Shown here: positions 1-6,710 of the stretch, one piece after another
Layout: each line of letters starts with the position of its first letter
Position numbering within the stretch: the stretch's first letter is position 1
From: CAZABS01 sp964483635
Lineage (GTDB): Bacteria; Patescibacteriota; Minisyncoccia; Moranbacterales; UBA1568
Assembly: GCA_964483635.1 (NCBI GenBank)
Contig: CAZABS010000023.1
Location: 1-13,957, forward strand
Reading direction: 5' to 3'
Length of the DNA: 13,957 bases
Notes under the pieces: model-generated
Told to the model about the DNA's origin: nothing
What the model saw: the letters and a program-made list of their open reading frames with translations, nothing else
Databases searched by the model: none
Translations under genes and position numbers: made by a program

Positions 1-8
1 TTTTTCTT

Positions 9-37
9 TTGACAAATACCCCAGGAACCGCTACTTT
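9..37 (+). promoter_or_regulatory. sigma70-type promoter of pyrF-pyrE
   Basis: A perfect -35 box TTGACA (9-14) is followed after exactly 17 bp by TACTTT (32-37). Transcription should start near 43-45, giving a leader of about 58 nt before pyrF. The same architecture (TTGACA, 17-18 bp, TAC/TAT-type -10) recurs at 4621, 11796, 12351 and 13449 and on the minus strand at 13378, which strengthens the call. Confidence 0.7.
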
Positions 38-46
38 GCTTTTGAT

Positions 47-64
47 CGAGCGGAACGCTGCTCG
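47..64 (+). other. 5'-end hairpin of the pyrF-pyrE mRNA
   Basis: CGAGCGG (47-53) pairs with CTGCTCG (58-64), a 7-bp stem with one G-U pair and a 4-nt AACG loop. It lies almost at the predicted transcript 5' end and no T run follows, so it is more likely a stabilising 5' hairpin than a terminator. No PyrR-type or other known regulatory element was recognised. Confidence 0.45.
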
Positions 65-75
65 AGTAGAGGTAC

Positions 76-105
76 ATGAACAACAACATGAGAGATGAAT
101 CATGA
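76..105 (+). CDS. possible 9-aa leader ORF overlapping the pyrF start
   Basis: ATG at 76 opens a 9-codon frame (MNNNMRDES) whose TGA (103-105) overlaps the pyrF ATG (102-104) as ATGA. Such an overlap is typical of translational coupling. GAGG sits 3 nt upstream of its ATG, which is rather close for an SD. pyrF itself has only a weak purine run (GAGAGA) upstream, so coupling could help it initiate. The frame is short enough to arise by chance, and nothing shows that the peptide is made. Confidence 0.3.
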   Translation: MNNNMRDES

Positions 106-848
106 TTACCAAAACGAATCCGCGGGTTATCGTGGCCCTCGACGTGCCGGACTGGGGCAGTGCTATCATGCTTGCTGCCAAACTCGACCCGAAGCAGTGT
201 GCTGTCAAGGTTGGGAAGGAGCTCTTCACAGCAGCTGGTCTGGAGATCGTTCGAGATCTCGTGAAGCAAGGCTTCCGCGTCTTTCTCGATCTCAAATACC
301 ACGACATCCCGGCAACGGTCGCGGGTGCCGTTCGGGCAGCTACTCGGCTCGGCGTGTGGATGATGAATGTCCATGCCTCAGGCGGAGGGAAGATGCTTCG
401 AGCCGCTCGCGAAGCACTCGACTCGGAAGCGGAAAAGCTCGGTCTCACGCCGGAGCAAAAGCCGCTCCTCATCGGCGTGACGGTACTCACCAGTCTTGAC
501 GAGGAAGATCTGGTCGAGCTCGGGTATCCGATGTACACACCCGTGCGCGGGCAAGTGCTCCGTCTGGCAAGGCTTACCAAGAATTGCGGGCTCGATGGAG
601 TGGTATGCTCTGCTCAGGAAGCGCAGGTTCTTTCGCGAGAGCTCGGATCAGGCTTCAATCTCGTGACGCCAGGCATTCGCTTGCCGGAAGGTAGCAAGGA
701 TGATCAAGCTCGGATCACGACGCCCGAGAAGGCGATCGGGGACGGTGCGACCTACCTTGTGGTGGGACGTCCTATCACGGCAGCCCCTGACCCGGTGGCG
801 GCTCTCGCTGACTTCAACCAACGCATCGCCACGGCCCTCGTGGGCTAG
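102..848 (+). CDS. pyrF: Orotidine 5'-phosphate decarboxylase (PyrF)
   Basis: Decarboxylates OMP to UMP, the last step of de novo pyrimidine nucleotide synthesis, in the cytoplasm. The 248-aa product is full length for the bacterial TIM-barrel family. The catalytic signature [10 protein letters not shown] is at residues 61-70, with the D63-x-K65-x2-D68 charge network. The first-strand ALDVP is at 12-16 and the KVG strand at 36-38. VTPGIR (188-193) and VGRPI (221-225, phosphate-binding R223) close the active site. ATG 102 places these motifs at usual distances. pyrE follows 14 nt after the stop, so the two are cotranscribed. GC content is about 57-65% in sampled lines, well above the next genes. 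pyrB, pyrC and pyrD are not in the window, so a complete pathway cannot be claimed. Confidence 0.96.
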   Translation: MITKTNPRVIVALDVPDWGSAIMLAAKLDPKQCAVKVGKELFTAAGLEIVRDLVKQGFRVFLDLKYHDIPATVAGAVRAATRLGVWMMNVHASGGGKMLRAAREALDSEAEKLGLTPEQKPLLIGVTVLTSLDEEDLVELGYPMYTPVRGQVLRLARLTKNCGLDGVVCSAQEAQVLSRELGSGFNLVTPGIRLPEGSKDDQARITTPEKAIGDGATYLVVGRPITAAPDPVAALADFNQRIATALVG

Positions 849-862
849 AAAGGAAGGGGAAC

Positions 863-1546
863 ATGACACAAGTCGCCAAAGAGTTCCTCCGTTACGCCAT
901 CGGACTCGGAGCACTCGAGTTTGTTCCGGAGGGGCGCAAGCTCAAGAGCGGACGCATCTCGCCGTATTTCTTCAACTCGGGGCTTTTCCGTACTGGGAAG
1001 GCAATCCGGCAGCTGGCGTCGTGCTACGCTCAGGGGCTGCAAAGTGAGCAACTGATCTCGCACAACGAAGCGGTCCTCTTCGGCCCTGCATACAAGGGGA
1101 TACCACTCGTGGTTGCCACTTCGCTGGCGCTCAACACGAAGTTCGGATACGACATCGGCTATGCCTTCGATCGCAAGGAAGCCAAGGATCACGGCGAGGG
1201 AGGAGAACTGGTCGGTTGTCCTGTCGAAGGCCGGAGAGTCATCGTCGTTGACGACGTCATCACTACCGGCGGCAGTACCAACGAAGCCTTCGAATTCATT
1301 CGCCGTCATGGAGGAATTCCGGGGGCGGTCTACATTGCCTTCGATCGGGAGGAGCGCGGCGTCAAGAGCGAGCAATCGGCCATCCAGGAGTTCGAAGCGA
1401 CACAGCAGGCCTGCGTTTATCCGATCGCAAGGCTCCGCGAGCTCATCGAACTCTTCGAGGCGGGCGATGTGCCGCTCACGAACACCGAGATCAGGACGAT
1501 GTTGCCACTTCTCCTCGCCTACCGCGACCAGTACGGCGTGAGGTAG
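863..1546 (+). CDS. pyrE: Orotate phosphoribosyltransferase (PyrE)
   Basis: Transfers ribose 5-phosphate from PRPP to orotate, giving OMP for the PyrF enzyme encoded just upstream. Recognisable parts are the orotate-side motif KSGRISPYFFN (28-38), GPAYKGI (74-80), the flexible catalytic loop RKEAKDHGEGG (104-114) and the PRPP-binding signature VIVVDDVITTGGS (126-138) with its two Asp residues. At 227 aa it is slightly longer than many bacterial homologues, mainly through a C-terminal helical tail (about 190-227). A strong SD (AAAGGAAGGGG) precedes ATG 863. Codon use is GC-rich, as in pyrF. The gene ends just before an intrinsic terminator, so pyrF-pyrE is a two-gene operon as seen here; an adjacent PyrF and PyrE could also channel OMP, but that is inference. 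Confidence 0.96.
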   Translation: MTQVAKEFLRYAIGLGALEFVPEGRKLKSGRISPYFFNSGLFRTGKAIRQLASCYAQGLQSEQLISHNEAVLFGPAYKGIPLVVATSLALNTKFGYDIGYAFDRKEAKDHGEGGELVGCPVEGRRVIVVDDVITTGGSTNEAFEFIRRHGGIPGAVYIAFDREERGVKSEQSAIQEFEATQQACVYPIARLRELIELFEAGDVPLTNTEIRTMLPLLLAYRDQYGVR

Positions 1547-1563
1547 GGCGATCATCTGCTACA

Positions 1564-1604
1564 GGGTCCCGGCGCTTCCGTGAAGCGCTGGGCCTTTTCT
1601 TTTG
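1564..1604 (+). terminator. intrinsic terminator after pyrE
   Basis: A GC-rich hairpin lies 18 nt after the pyrE stop. The left arm CCCGGCGCTTC (1568-1578) pairs with GAAGCGCTGGG (1582-1592) around a 3-nt CGT loop, with one G-U pair, and GG/CC can extend the base. TTTTCTTTT (1595-1603) follows. This is a textbook Rho-independent terminator and closes the pyrimidine operon. Confidence 0.88.
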
Positions 1605-1613
1605 TGTTAAAAT
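1605..1613 (+). promoter_or_regulatory. extended -10 promoter for the 1646 gene
   Basis: TGTTAAAAT combines the TGn extension (1605-1607) with a -10 box TAAAAT (1608-1613) immediately after the pyrE terminator. No good -35 box is seen, as expected for extended -10 promoters. A start near 1620 would leave a leader of about 25 nt. Confidence 0.5.
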
Positions 1614-1645
1614 GAGGGTAATTTCATATTTTATATTTCGATTGT

Positions 1646-2014
1646 ATGGGTCAATATTTTGAAAAACCAGCTTTCACTGAACCAGGAGAGAAGTCGAAAG
1701 TCCAGCTTCCCTCAGTTGAGTTTCCTGCTTCTAATAGAGTTTGGGGGAGAGATACGCACAAGCAATCTCTCAAACTGGTCGAGAATATGTTTGAAACTTA
1801 TTTGGCTCAGACCGAAGTGAAGAATGAGATGCAGATTCCGGAGCACTTCCAAAACAAGGGAGAAGAATGGAGATCTATTTTGGATATGCCTGAAATGCAA
1901 ATCGCGTTTCAAAAATATCTTTTGAGTCATACCCCAGAAGATGTTGAAAATATGCGGGATATGGAGGAGCTCATTGTCGCGTTTCGTGATGCAGCTGGGT
2001 TGACTGCGCATTAG
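1646..2014 (+). CDS. hypothetical protein, 122 aa
   Basis: I do not recognise this protein. It is soluble, mixed in charge and has no signal peptide or membrane segment. The N-terminal third (1-40) is rich in Pro, Ser and charged residues and probably extended. From about residue 40 the pattern is helical and amphipathic, with W75, an EDVENMRDMEELI-type acidic helix near 98-110, and a short end GLTAH. ATG 1646 is preceded by an AT-rich leader with no SD. Only 2 nt separate its stop from the next ATG, so it is cotranscribed with the DEDDy exonuclease and may act with it, but that is guilt by association only. GC is near 48% in a sampled line, clearly lower than in pyrF-pyrE. Confidence 0.75.
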   Translation: MGQYFEKPAFTEPGEKSKVQLPSVEFPASNRVWGRDTHKQSLKLVENMFETYLAQTEVKNEMQIPEHFQNKGEEWRSILDMPEMQIAFQKYLLSHTPEDVENMRDMEELIVAFRDAAGLTAH

Positions 2015-2016
2015 GT

Positions 2017-2736
2017 ATGGCTACCCTCATTTTTGATATTGAAACCGTTGGGGAAGATTTTTCGGCTTTGGATGATACCACTCAGGAGAATCTGACTCGT
2101 TGGATCAAGCGGGAGTCCAAGAGTGACGCCGAATATGAAGAGGCTCTCTCAGAGCTTGAAGAGGGGCTCGGGTTTTCGCCGCTGACTGGTGAGATCGTCG
2201 CAATCGGAGTGCTTGATGCTGAGCGCGAGAAATCAGCCGTTTATTATCAGCCCGCTGATGCGAATGATACTGATTTTGAAGAGGGGAATTGCAAATATGA
2301 GGCGCTTTCCGAAAAACACATGCTGGCAAAGTTTTGGGAGATTGCCATGAAATACGATACCTTTGTGACGTTCAATGGACGGCAGTTCGATGTGCCGTTT
2401 CTCATGGTGCGCTCGGCGGTGCATGGGATAAAGCCAACGAAAAACCTCTTGGCCAATCGCTATCTCCAGTATCATCCGACCAATGCCAAACACATTGATC
2501 TCATTGATCAGCTCTCATTCTATGGGGCGATGCGAAAACGCGGGAGTCTTCATCTCTGGACCCGAGCTTTTGGTATTGAGAGTCCGAAAGCTCAAGGAGT
2601 GACGGGCGATGATGTGAGGGGGCTTTTTAAGGAGGGGAAGTATAAAGAAATTGCCAGGTACAATGCGCGTGACCTGATCGCGACACTCGAACTCTATCGG
2701 CGCTATCAGGAATATTTTACTTTTGGCACGGAATAG
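2017..2736 (+). CDS. DEDDy-type 3'-5' exonuclease (PolB exonuclease-like, ribonuclease H fold)
   Basis: A stand-alone 3'-5' exonuclease of the DEDD superfamily, related to the proofreading domain of family B DNA polymerases (Pfam DNA_pol_B_exo2 type). Exo I is IFDIETVG (5-12, D7 and E9). Exo II is FNGRQFDVPFL (119-129, D125). Exo III is YNARD (215-219), where the Y-x3-D spacing makes it DEDDy. HIDLIDQLSFYG (159-170) is the strand usually found between Exo II and III. The 239 aa contain no polymerase domain. Catalytic residues all look intact, so metal-dependent removal of 3' nucleotides from DNA or RNA is likely; the physiological substrate is unknown. It overlaps no neighbour and follows the 122-aa gene by 2 nt without an SD of its own. 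Confidence 0.85.
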   Translation: MATLIFDIETVGEDFSALDDTTQENLTRWIKRESKSDAEYEEALSELEEGLGFSPLTGEIVAIGVLDAEREKSAVYYQPADANDTDFEEGNCKYEALSEKHMLAKFWEIAMKYDTFVTFNGRQFDVPFLMVRSAVHGIKPTKNLLANRYLQYHPTNAKHIDLIDQLSFYGAMRKRGSLHLWTRAFGIESPKAQGVTGDDVRGLFKEGKYKEIARYNARDLIATLELYRRYQEYFTFGTE

Positions 2737-2758
2737 GGTTTAATACCTCCACTCCTTC

Positions 2759-2767
2759 TGGTAAAAT
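2759..2767 (+). promoter_or_regulatory. extended -10 promoter for the prenyl synthase genes
   Basis: TGGTAAAAT (TGG 2759-2761, TAAAAT 2762-2767) is nearly identical to the extended -10 ahead of the 1646 gene. Predicted transcription start is about 2774. It overlaps the first in-frame ATG (2766), which therefore cannot be the start codon of this transcript. Confidence 0.5.
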
Positions 2768-2783
2768 GGGGAGAGTATTCGGT

Positions 2784-3860
2784 ATGGATGTACAAGAAAC
2801 ACTCAAAGCGTTTAAGGCGCGGCTTGATCCAAAAATAGCCGCGTATTTCGATATGACGGTCAAGCGGATCAAGGCGGATGATGTCTTGGTGGCTGAGGCG
2901 CTCGAACAGGTGAAGAAACTGACGCTCGCAGGTGGAAAACGTCTCCGTCCAGCCTTTATGTATTACGGATATCTTGCCGCTGGCGGGGATAAGCAGGAGA
3001 CGCTACTAGATACGACCGTGGCTATTGAGCTCATCCATATGTTTCTGCTCATTCACGATGACATTATTGATCGTGATGACTTGCGTCATGGAGTGCCGAC
3101 ACTCCACGAACGCTATGCTCAGTGGGGGTGCGAGTATCTTCAGCTTCAAGACGGATCCCATTTTGGGAACTCGATCGCTATCATTGTAGGAGATATGCTT
3201 TTTGCGCTCGGAAATGACGTCATCTTTCACTCGGGCTTTCCGCATGATCGAATTTTTTCTGCTCTTTCAACGATGCAGCACGTCGTATCACATACGGTGA
3301 TTGGCCAAGCCAAGGATATTTATATGGAATATCGGGGAGAGGCACCAGAATCCGAAATTCTCAAAATGTATGAAAACAAGACCGCTCGTTATACGATTGA
3401 AGGACCGCTTCATATCGGAGCTCATCTTGCAGGTGGATCGGCAGAATTGATGCGTGTTTTTTCAGCCTATGCTCTTCCACTCGGGATCGCTTTTCAGATT
3501 CAGGATGATATATTGGGAATTTTTGGAGATGAAGCTCGTACCGGAAAGCCCGTTGGGTCGGATATCGCGGAAGGGAAAATTACACTCCTTGTTTCGCATG
3601 CTCTTGAGCGGGCTGCTCGTACCGAACGTCAGGAGCTCGAAAAGATTTTGAAACTCGGTGCCAAGCTCACTCTTTCGGACATTGCCCGTTTTCGCGATAT
3701 TATTGTAAAGTGCGGATCGCTCGAATACGCCAAAGGTTTAGCAGCGCGTCACATTGAAACTGGTAAACAGGCGCTTATTCAGAGTGAGGTTTCCATGAAT
3801 GTTGAGGCGAAAGATTTTTTCTTGAGTGTAGCTGACTATCTCACCAATCGTGAATATTAA
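2784..3860 (+). CDS. trans-polyprenyl (probably short-chain) diphosphate synthase
   Basis: Condenses isopentenyl diphosphate with allylic diphosphates in the trans configuration. From ATG 2784 (358 aa) the motifs are GGKRLRP (50-56), the first Asp-rich motif DDIIDRDD (92-99), K199-T200, and the second Asp-rich motif QDDILGIFGD (240-249). The fifth residue before the first DDxxD is an aromatic F87, and the motif lacks the two-residue insertion. In this family that points to a C15-C20 product rather than a long quinone side chain. The ATG at 2766 would add six residues but lies inside the predicted -10 box, so 2784, preceded by GGGGAG, is preferred. The next gene is a cis-prenyltransferase 5 nt away, so this enzyme likely supplies its allylic primer. 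GC is about 45% in a sampled line. Confidence 0.88.
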   Translation: MDVQETLKAFKARLDPKIAAYFDMTVKRIKADDVLVAEALEQVKKLTLAGGKRLRPAFMYYGYLAAGGDKQETLLDTTVAIELIHMFLLIHDDIIDRDDLRHGVPTLHERYAQWGCEYLQLQDGSHFGNSIAIIVGDMLFALGNDVIFHSGFPHDRIFSALSTMQHVVSHTVIGQAKDIYMEYRGEAPESEILKMYENKTARYTIEGPLHIGAHLAGGSAELMRVFSAYALPLGIAFQIQDDILGIFGDEARTGKPVGSDIAEGKITLLVSHALERAARTERQELEKILKLGAKLTLSDIARFRDIIVKCGSLEYAKGLAARHIETGKQALIQSEVSMNVEAKDFFLSVADYLTNREY

Positions 3861-3865
3861 ACGCT

Positions 3866-4600
3866 ATGACTTCTTTGGTATCAGGAAAAATTCTTGATGA
3901 AGAGCTCCTTCCGCATCACGTGGCGATTATTCCTGATGGGAATCGGCGCTGGGCCGAGGCTCACGGGAAGGCTCCGTGGGAAGGTCATGAGGTGGGCGCT
4001 CAAATGACGGAGAAAATCGTGCGTGAAGCGAGACGTTTTGGCGTGCGCGAACTTTCGTTTTGGGGATCGTCTCTCGAAAATCTCGAAAAGCGTCCTCTGA
4101 AGGAAAAACAGGAATTGTTACGGATTTATGCAACCTATTTTGAAAAACTCATCACCGAAGAAGAACTCCATCGTGATCGAGCCAAGGTGCGTTTTATCGG
4201 GCGATGGGAGGAACAATTTCCCGAGAGTCTCAAAGCAATCCTCCATCGAGTACTGGACGCTACCGCGGACTATGATCAGTATTTCCTCAATTTTTTCTTG
4301 GCCTATAGTGGCGATGACGACATGCTTCAAGCGATGAAACATGTGGCTGGTGAGGGGCTTGCACCGGGAATGGTGACAACCGATGTCTTGAAGAAACACC
4401 TTATGACTCGGGATATTCCTCCGGTAGATCTTCTCATCCGCACGGGGGGTGACCCGCACCTCTCGGCTGGATTTATGATGTGGGAGACGGCCAATAGCCA
4501 GCTGTCGTTTCCGGCGGTGTACTATCCCGATTTCACCCCAGAAATATTCCAAAAATCGCTCCAGGAATATGCTGATCGCGAGCGTCGCTTTGGGAAGTAG
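3866..4600 (+). CDS. uppS: cis-prenyltransferase, undecaprenyl diphosphate synthase family (divergent)
   Basis: Expected to extend an allylic diphosphate with cis isoprene units to make the polyprenyl diphosphate carrier for cell-envelope glycans. The fold signature HVAIIPDGNRRWA is at 18-30 with catalytic D24; SSLENLEKRP is at 68-77 and RTGGDPHLS at 192-200; YPDF is at 220-223. Length (244 aa) is normal. Against Escherichia coli UppS as I recall it, several active-site positions differ: E198 is D196, H199 is P197, R200 is H198, Mg-binding E213 is Q212, and R39 is P37. R194, S202, H43 and N74 equivalents are kept. The enzyme is therefore a divergent subgroup whose product length cannot be predicted. 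It is cotranscribed with the trans-synthase upstream. No terminator is visible before the next promoter. Confidence 0.87.
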   Translation: MTSLVSGKILDEELLPHHVAIIPDGNRRWAEAHGKAPWEGHEVGAQMTEKIVREARRFGVRELSFWGSSLENLEKRPLKEKQELLRIYATYFEKLITEEELHRDRAKVRFIGRWEEQFPESLKAILHRVLDATADYDQYFLNFFLAYSGDDDMLQAMKHVAGEGLAPGMVTTDVLKKHLMTRDIPPVDLLIRTGGDPHLSAGFMMWETANSQLSFPAVYYPDFTPEIFQKSLQEYADRERRFGK

Positions 4601-4620
4601 GTAGTTCCTCTTCCTGGGGT

Positions 4621-4649
4621 TTGACAAGATTTCGCCTATCCGGTACACT
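4621..4649 (+). promoter_or_regulatory. strong sigma70-type promoter of the infA-rpsI operon
   Basis: TTGACA (4621-4626), a 17-bp spacer and TACACT (4644-4649) form one of the best promoters in the window. Predicted start is near 4656, leaving about 165 nt of leader before infA. It lies 20 nt after the uppS stop, so the ribosomal operon is driven independently of the lipid genes. Confidence 0.8.
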
Positions 4650-4655
4650 GGGTAC

Positions 4656-4821
4656 ACAATTTGAAAACAGCATACTGTTCCTATTTGAGAGGGTTTTCGA
4701 CCGTTACACACGATTTTGGAGAGATCGGAAACAAACCACTCTACTTTTGTGTTGCTTGACCATTGAGACGAGAGTTTCATTGGGGGGCGACTGAATCCAA
4801 CTCAGGTAGGAAGAGTCAGTT
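4656..4821 (+). promoter_or_regulatory. structured 5' leader of the infA operon
   Basis: This is a noncoding stretch of about 165 nt between the promoter and infA. It holds a small hairpin AACAG-CATA-CTGTT (4666-4679) and a longer-range 8-bp helix, GTTTTCGA (4693-4700) with TCGGAAAC (4725-4732). An SD-like AGGTAGGAAG lies at about 4804-4813. No known riboswitch or ribosomal-protein leader motif was recognised. Its length, compared with the 0-30 nt leaders of other genes here, suggests post-transcriptional control, perhaps autoregulation by an operon product; that is inference. Confidence 0.4.
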
Positions 4822-5043
4822 ATGGGAAATAACAAAGAACTCATTCGATTCGAAGGCGAAGTCCTCGAGTCTCTCCCCAGCGCGACCTTCAAGGTTCGGC
4901 TCGATAACGGGCATGAAATCTTGGGGCACATTTCGGGAAAGATGCGCGTCCATTACATCCGGCTTCTTCCGGGTGACCGTGTCGTCGTTGAGATGAGTCC
5001 GTACGACCTCAGCAAGGGGAGAATCGTCCAGCGTCTCAAATAA
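4822..5043 (+). CDS. infA: Translation initiation factor IF-1
   Basis: Binds the ribosomal A site during initiation. The 73-aa single OB-fold is full length and close to consensus: [14 protein letters not shown] (12-25), [14 protein letters not shown] (29-42), [10 protein letters not shown] (45-54) and [10 protein letters not shown] (59-68). ATG 4822 gives the usual N terminus ([12 protein letters not shown]). GC content (about 57-58% in two sampled lines) is like pyrF and unlike the rpsM gene downstream (about 45%). It heads the operon directly: no secY, adk or map precedes it, unlike many bacterial spc-alpha clusters. Confidence 0.97.
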   Translation: MGNNKELIRFEGEVLESLPSATFKVRLDNGHEILGHISGKMRVHYIRLLPGDRVVVEMSPYDLSKGRIVQRLK

Positions 5044-5072
5044 TTTTTCCAAAAGTGATAAAGTAGAGCTTC

Positions 5073-5186
5073 ATGAAAGTCCGCGCCTCAGTCAAAAAAA
5101 TCTGTGCCCACTGTAAGATCGTGAAACGCAAGCGAGTGATTCACGTTATTTGTAAGAATCCGAAACACAAGCAACGCCAAGGCTAA
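5073..5186 (+). CDS. rpmJ: 50S ribosomal protein L36 (zinc-ribbon form)
   Basis: A 37-aa basic protein ([20 protein letters not shown]... ending KHKQRQG), the smallest protein of the large subunit. It keeps the zinc-ligand set C11-x2-C14, C27 and H32, so this is the C+ form. Its place between infA and rpsM is the usual bacterial order. It starts 29 nt after the infA stop and ends 11 nt before rpsM. Only a weak purine run (AAGTAGAG) precedes the ATG. Confidence 0.95.
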   Translation: MKVRASVKKICAHCKIVKRKRVIHVICKNPKHKQRQG

Positions 5187-5197
5187 CCTCTCTTTTT

Positions 5198-5587
5198 ATG
5201 CTTCGTATCTCTGGTGTCAATTTGCCCGATCAAAAACGCATTGAAATTGCGCTCACCTATGTTTATGGCATTGGTCGTCCGACGAGTTTGCGGATTTTGA
5301 CTGACCTCAGTATTGATCCTAATACTCGGACGAAGGATCTTTCTGATAAGGATGGAAACCGTCTTCGCGAAGTGATTGAAAAATCTCTCCGAGTTGAAGG
5401 GGAACTCCGACATATCGTAAAAACCAATATCAAGCGTCTCAAGGAAATTGGAGCATATCGCGGCACGCGTCATCAAAAAGGGTTGCCAGTTCGCGGCCAA
5501 CGTACCAAGACGAATACTCGAACAGTTCGGGGAAATGTGAGAAAGACGATGGGTAGCGGACGTAAGAAAGCGGGCGACAAGACCTAA
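5198..5587 (+). CDS. rpsM: 30S ribosomal protein S13
   Basis: A small-subunit head protein contacting the A- and P-site tRNAs and the L5 bridge. The 129-aa product begins LRISGVNLP (2-10), close to the usual ARIAGVNIP, with the helix-two-turn-helix [10 protein letters not shown] (21-30). The conserved RNA-binding tail [19 protein letters not shown] lies at 85-103, followed by a basic end (KKAGDKT). It is slightly longer than the roughly 120 aa usual for the family. ATG 5198 follows a pyrimidine stretch (CTCTCTTTTT) without an SD. Confidence 0.96.
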   Translation: MLRISGVNLPDQKRIEIALTYVYGIGRPTSLRILTDLSIDPNTRTKDLSDKDGNRLREVIEKSLRVEGELRHIVKTNIKRLKEIGAYRGTRHQKGLPVRGQRTKTNTRTVRGNVRKTMGSGRKKAGDKT

Positions 5588-5596
5588 ACTATTGCT

Positions 5597-6052
5597 ATGG
5601 CTCTCGAAGAGAAAAAAATTGAAGCAGTGACGGAGACGGAGGTAAAGACTGCTCCGGAAACGGCTGATGATGCTGCGAAGAAGCGTATAAAAAAGGCCAA
5701 GCGCCAGGTTCAAAAAGGCCAAGCGCATGTTCAATGTACGTACAACAATACTATCGTTACCATTTCCGATTTGAATGGAGGAGTGCTCGGTTGGTCTTCT
5801 TCGGGTCACCTCGGCTTCAAAGGTGCCAAGAAGTCTACTCCGTACGCTGCAACCCAGGTGGTGACTGAGCTGGCTGAAAAGGTGAAAAAGTATGGTGTTC
5901 AAGAGCTCGAGGTGTATGTGAAGGGTGTCGGAAGTGGTCGTGAGGCATCTATCCGAGCGCTTGCAAACAATGGTTTCAATCTCATTTCGATCAAAGATAT
6001 TACCCCTATGCCTCACAACGGTTGCCGTCCGCGCCGTCCACGTCGCATCTAA
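5597..6052 (+). CDS. rpsK: 30S ribosomal protein S11 with an N-terminal extension
   Basis: A platform protein next to the mRNA exit and the anti-SD region of 16S rRNA. The core runs from about residue 40: GQAHVQCTYNNTIVTISD (41-58), GWSSSGHLGFKGAKKSTPYA (65-84), GVGSGREASIRAL (110-122) and the signature TPMPHNGCRPRRPRR (136-150). At 151 aa it is about 20 residues longer than typical S11. The excess is at the N terminus, first acidic (residues 4-25), then Lys/Arg-rich (28-40). The start 9 nt after rpsM and the lack of internal start codons with an SD favour ATG 5597. No SD is seen. Confidence 0.95.
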   Translation: MALEEKKIEAVTETEVKTAPETADDAAKKRIKKAKRQVQKGQAHVQCTYNNTIVTISDLNGGVLGWSSSGHLGFKGAKKSTPYAATQVVTELAEKVKKYGVQELEVYVKGVGSGREASIRALANNGFNLISIKDITPMPHNGCRPRRPRRI

Positions 6053-6058
6053 AATCCT

Positions 6059-6691
6059 ATGGCAAGACATCTCGATTCCAAATGTAAACTCTGTCGCCGC
6101 GCTGGCGAAAAACTCTTCCTGAAGGGTGATCGTTGTATTTCCCCCAAATGTGCCATGGTCAAGCGTCCCTATGCACCGGGTGTCCATGGGAGTTCGCCTC
6201 GCCGCGGAGGAAGTGAATACGGGAAGCAGCTTGCGATGAAACAAAAGATCAAGCGACTTTATGGCGTTTTCGAACGTCAGTTCCGTCACCATTTTGAAGA
6301 GAGTCAGGATCGAGAGGGTGCTACCGGAGATCTCTTGCTCGAGCGATTGGAGCGCCGACTTGATAATGTCGTCTACCGATTGGGGTTTGCTGATTCACGG
6401 GCGCAGGCGCGTCAATTGGTGGCTCACAGTTTCTTTACCGTCAATGGTAAGCGCATGACTATTCCTTCTTATGAAACCAAACTTGGTGATGTGGTGACTC
6501 TCAAGAAGAGTAAGAACGAGAAGGGAAACATGAAGACTCAATTGGAAATTTTAAAAAACAAGAAAGACGTGCCACACTGGCTCGAGCTTGATGTCGACAA
6601 GCTTGAAGGGAAAGTTCTCGCAAGACCCTCTCGATCTGATGTCGGGATTGGAGTTGATGCCCAGATGGTCGTTGAATATTATTCCAAGTAA
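6059..6691 (+). CDS. rpsD: 30S ribosomal protein S4 (zinc-binding C+ form)
   Basis: Nucleates assembly of the 30S body by binding the 16S 5' domain and forms part of the mRNA entry tunnel. At 210 aa it has normal length. C9-x2-C12-x13-C26-x4-C31 is the N-terminal zinc site of the C+ type. YAPGVHG (38-44) and the S4 RNA-binding domain (about 100-165, with RLERRLDNVVYRLGFA and RQLVAHSFFTVNG) are clear. In many bacteria S4 represses this operon; the long leader before infA or the palindrome before rpoA would be places to look, but neither resembles a known S4 site to me. It starts 6 nt after rpsK with TCCTATGG and no SD. Confidence 0.96.
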   Translation: MARHLDSKCKLCRRAGEKLFLKGDRCISPKCAMVKRPYAPGVHGSSPRRGGSEYGKQLAMKQKIKRLYGVFERQFRHHFEESQDREGATGDLLLERLERRLDNVVYRLGFADSRAQARQLVAHSFFTVNGKRMTIPSYETKLGDVVTLKKSKNEKGNMKTQLEILKNKKDVPHWLELDVDKLEGKVLARPSRSDVGIGVDAQMVVEYYSK

Positions 6692-6710
6692 ATAGTTTTT
6701 AACTTTTTTC

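Noticed and set aside
95..499. 134-codon frame overlapping pyrF in another plus frame
   Set aside because: Arg/Ser-rich composition typical of a frame-shifted reading of a GC-rich gene; pyrF is certain.
845..1555. 236-codon open frame opposite pyrE
   Set aside because: It mirrors the GC-rich codon pattern of pyrE; the plus-strand product has all motifs of the enzyme.
2766..2783. upstream ATG for the trans-prenyl synthase
   Set aside because: It overlaps the predicted -10 box; ATG 2784 is the first start on the predicted transcript.
5183..6292. 369-codon open frame on the minus strand
   Set aside because: It lies opposite rpsM, rpsK and rpsD, which are certain; its translation is Ser/Thr/Arg-rich with no domain, as expected of an antisense shadow.
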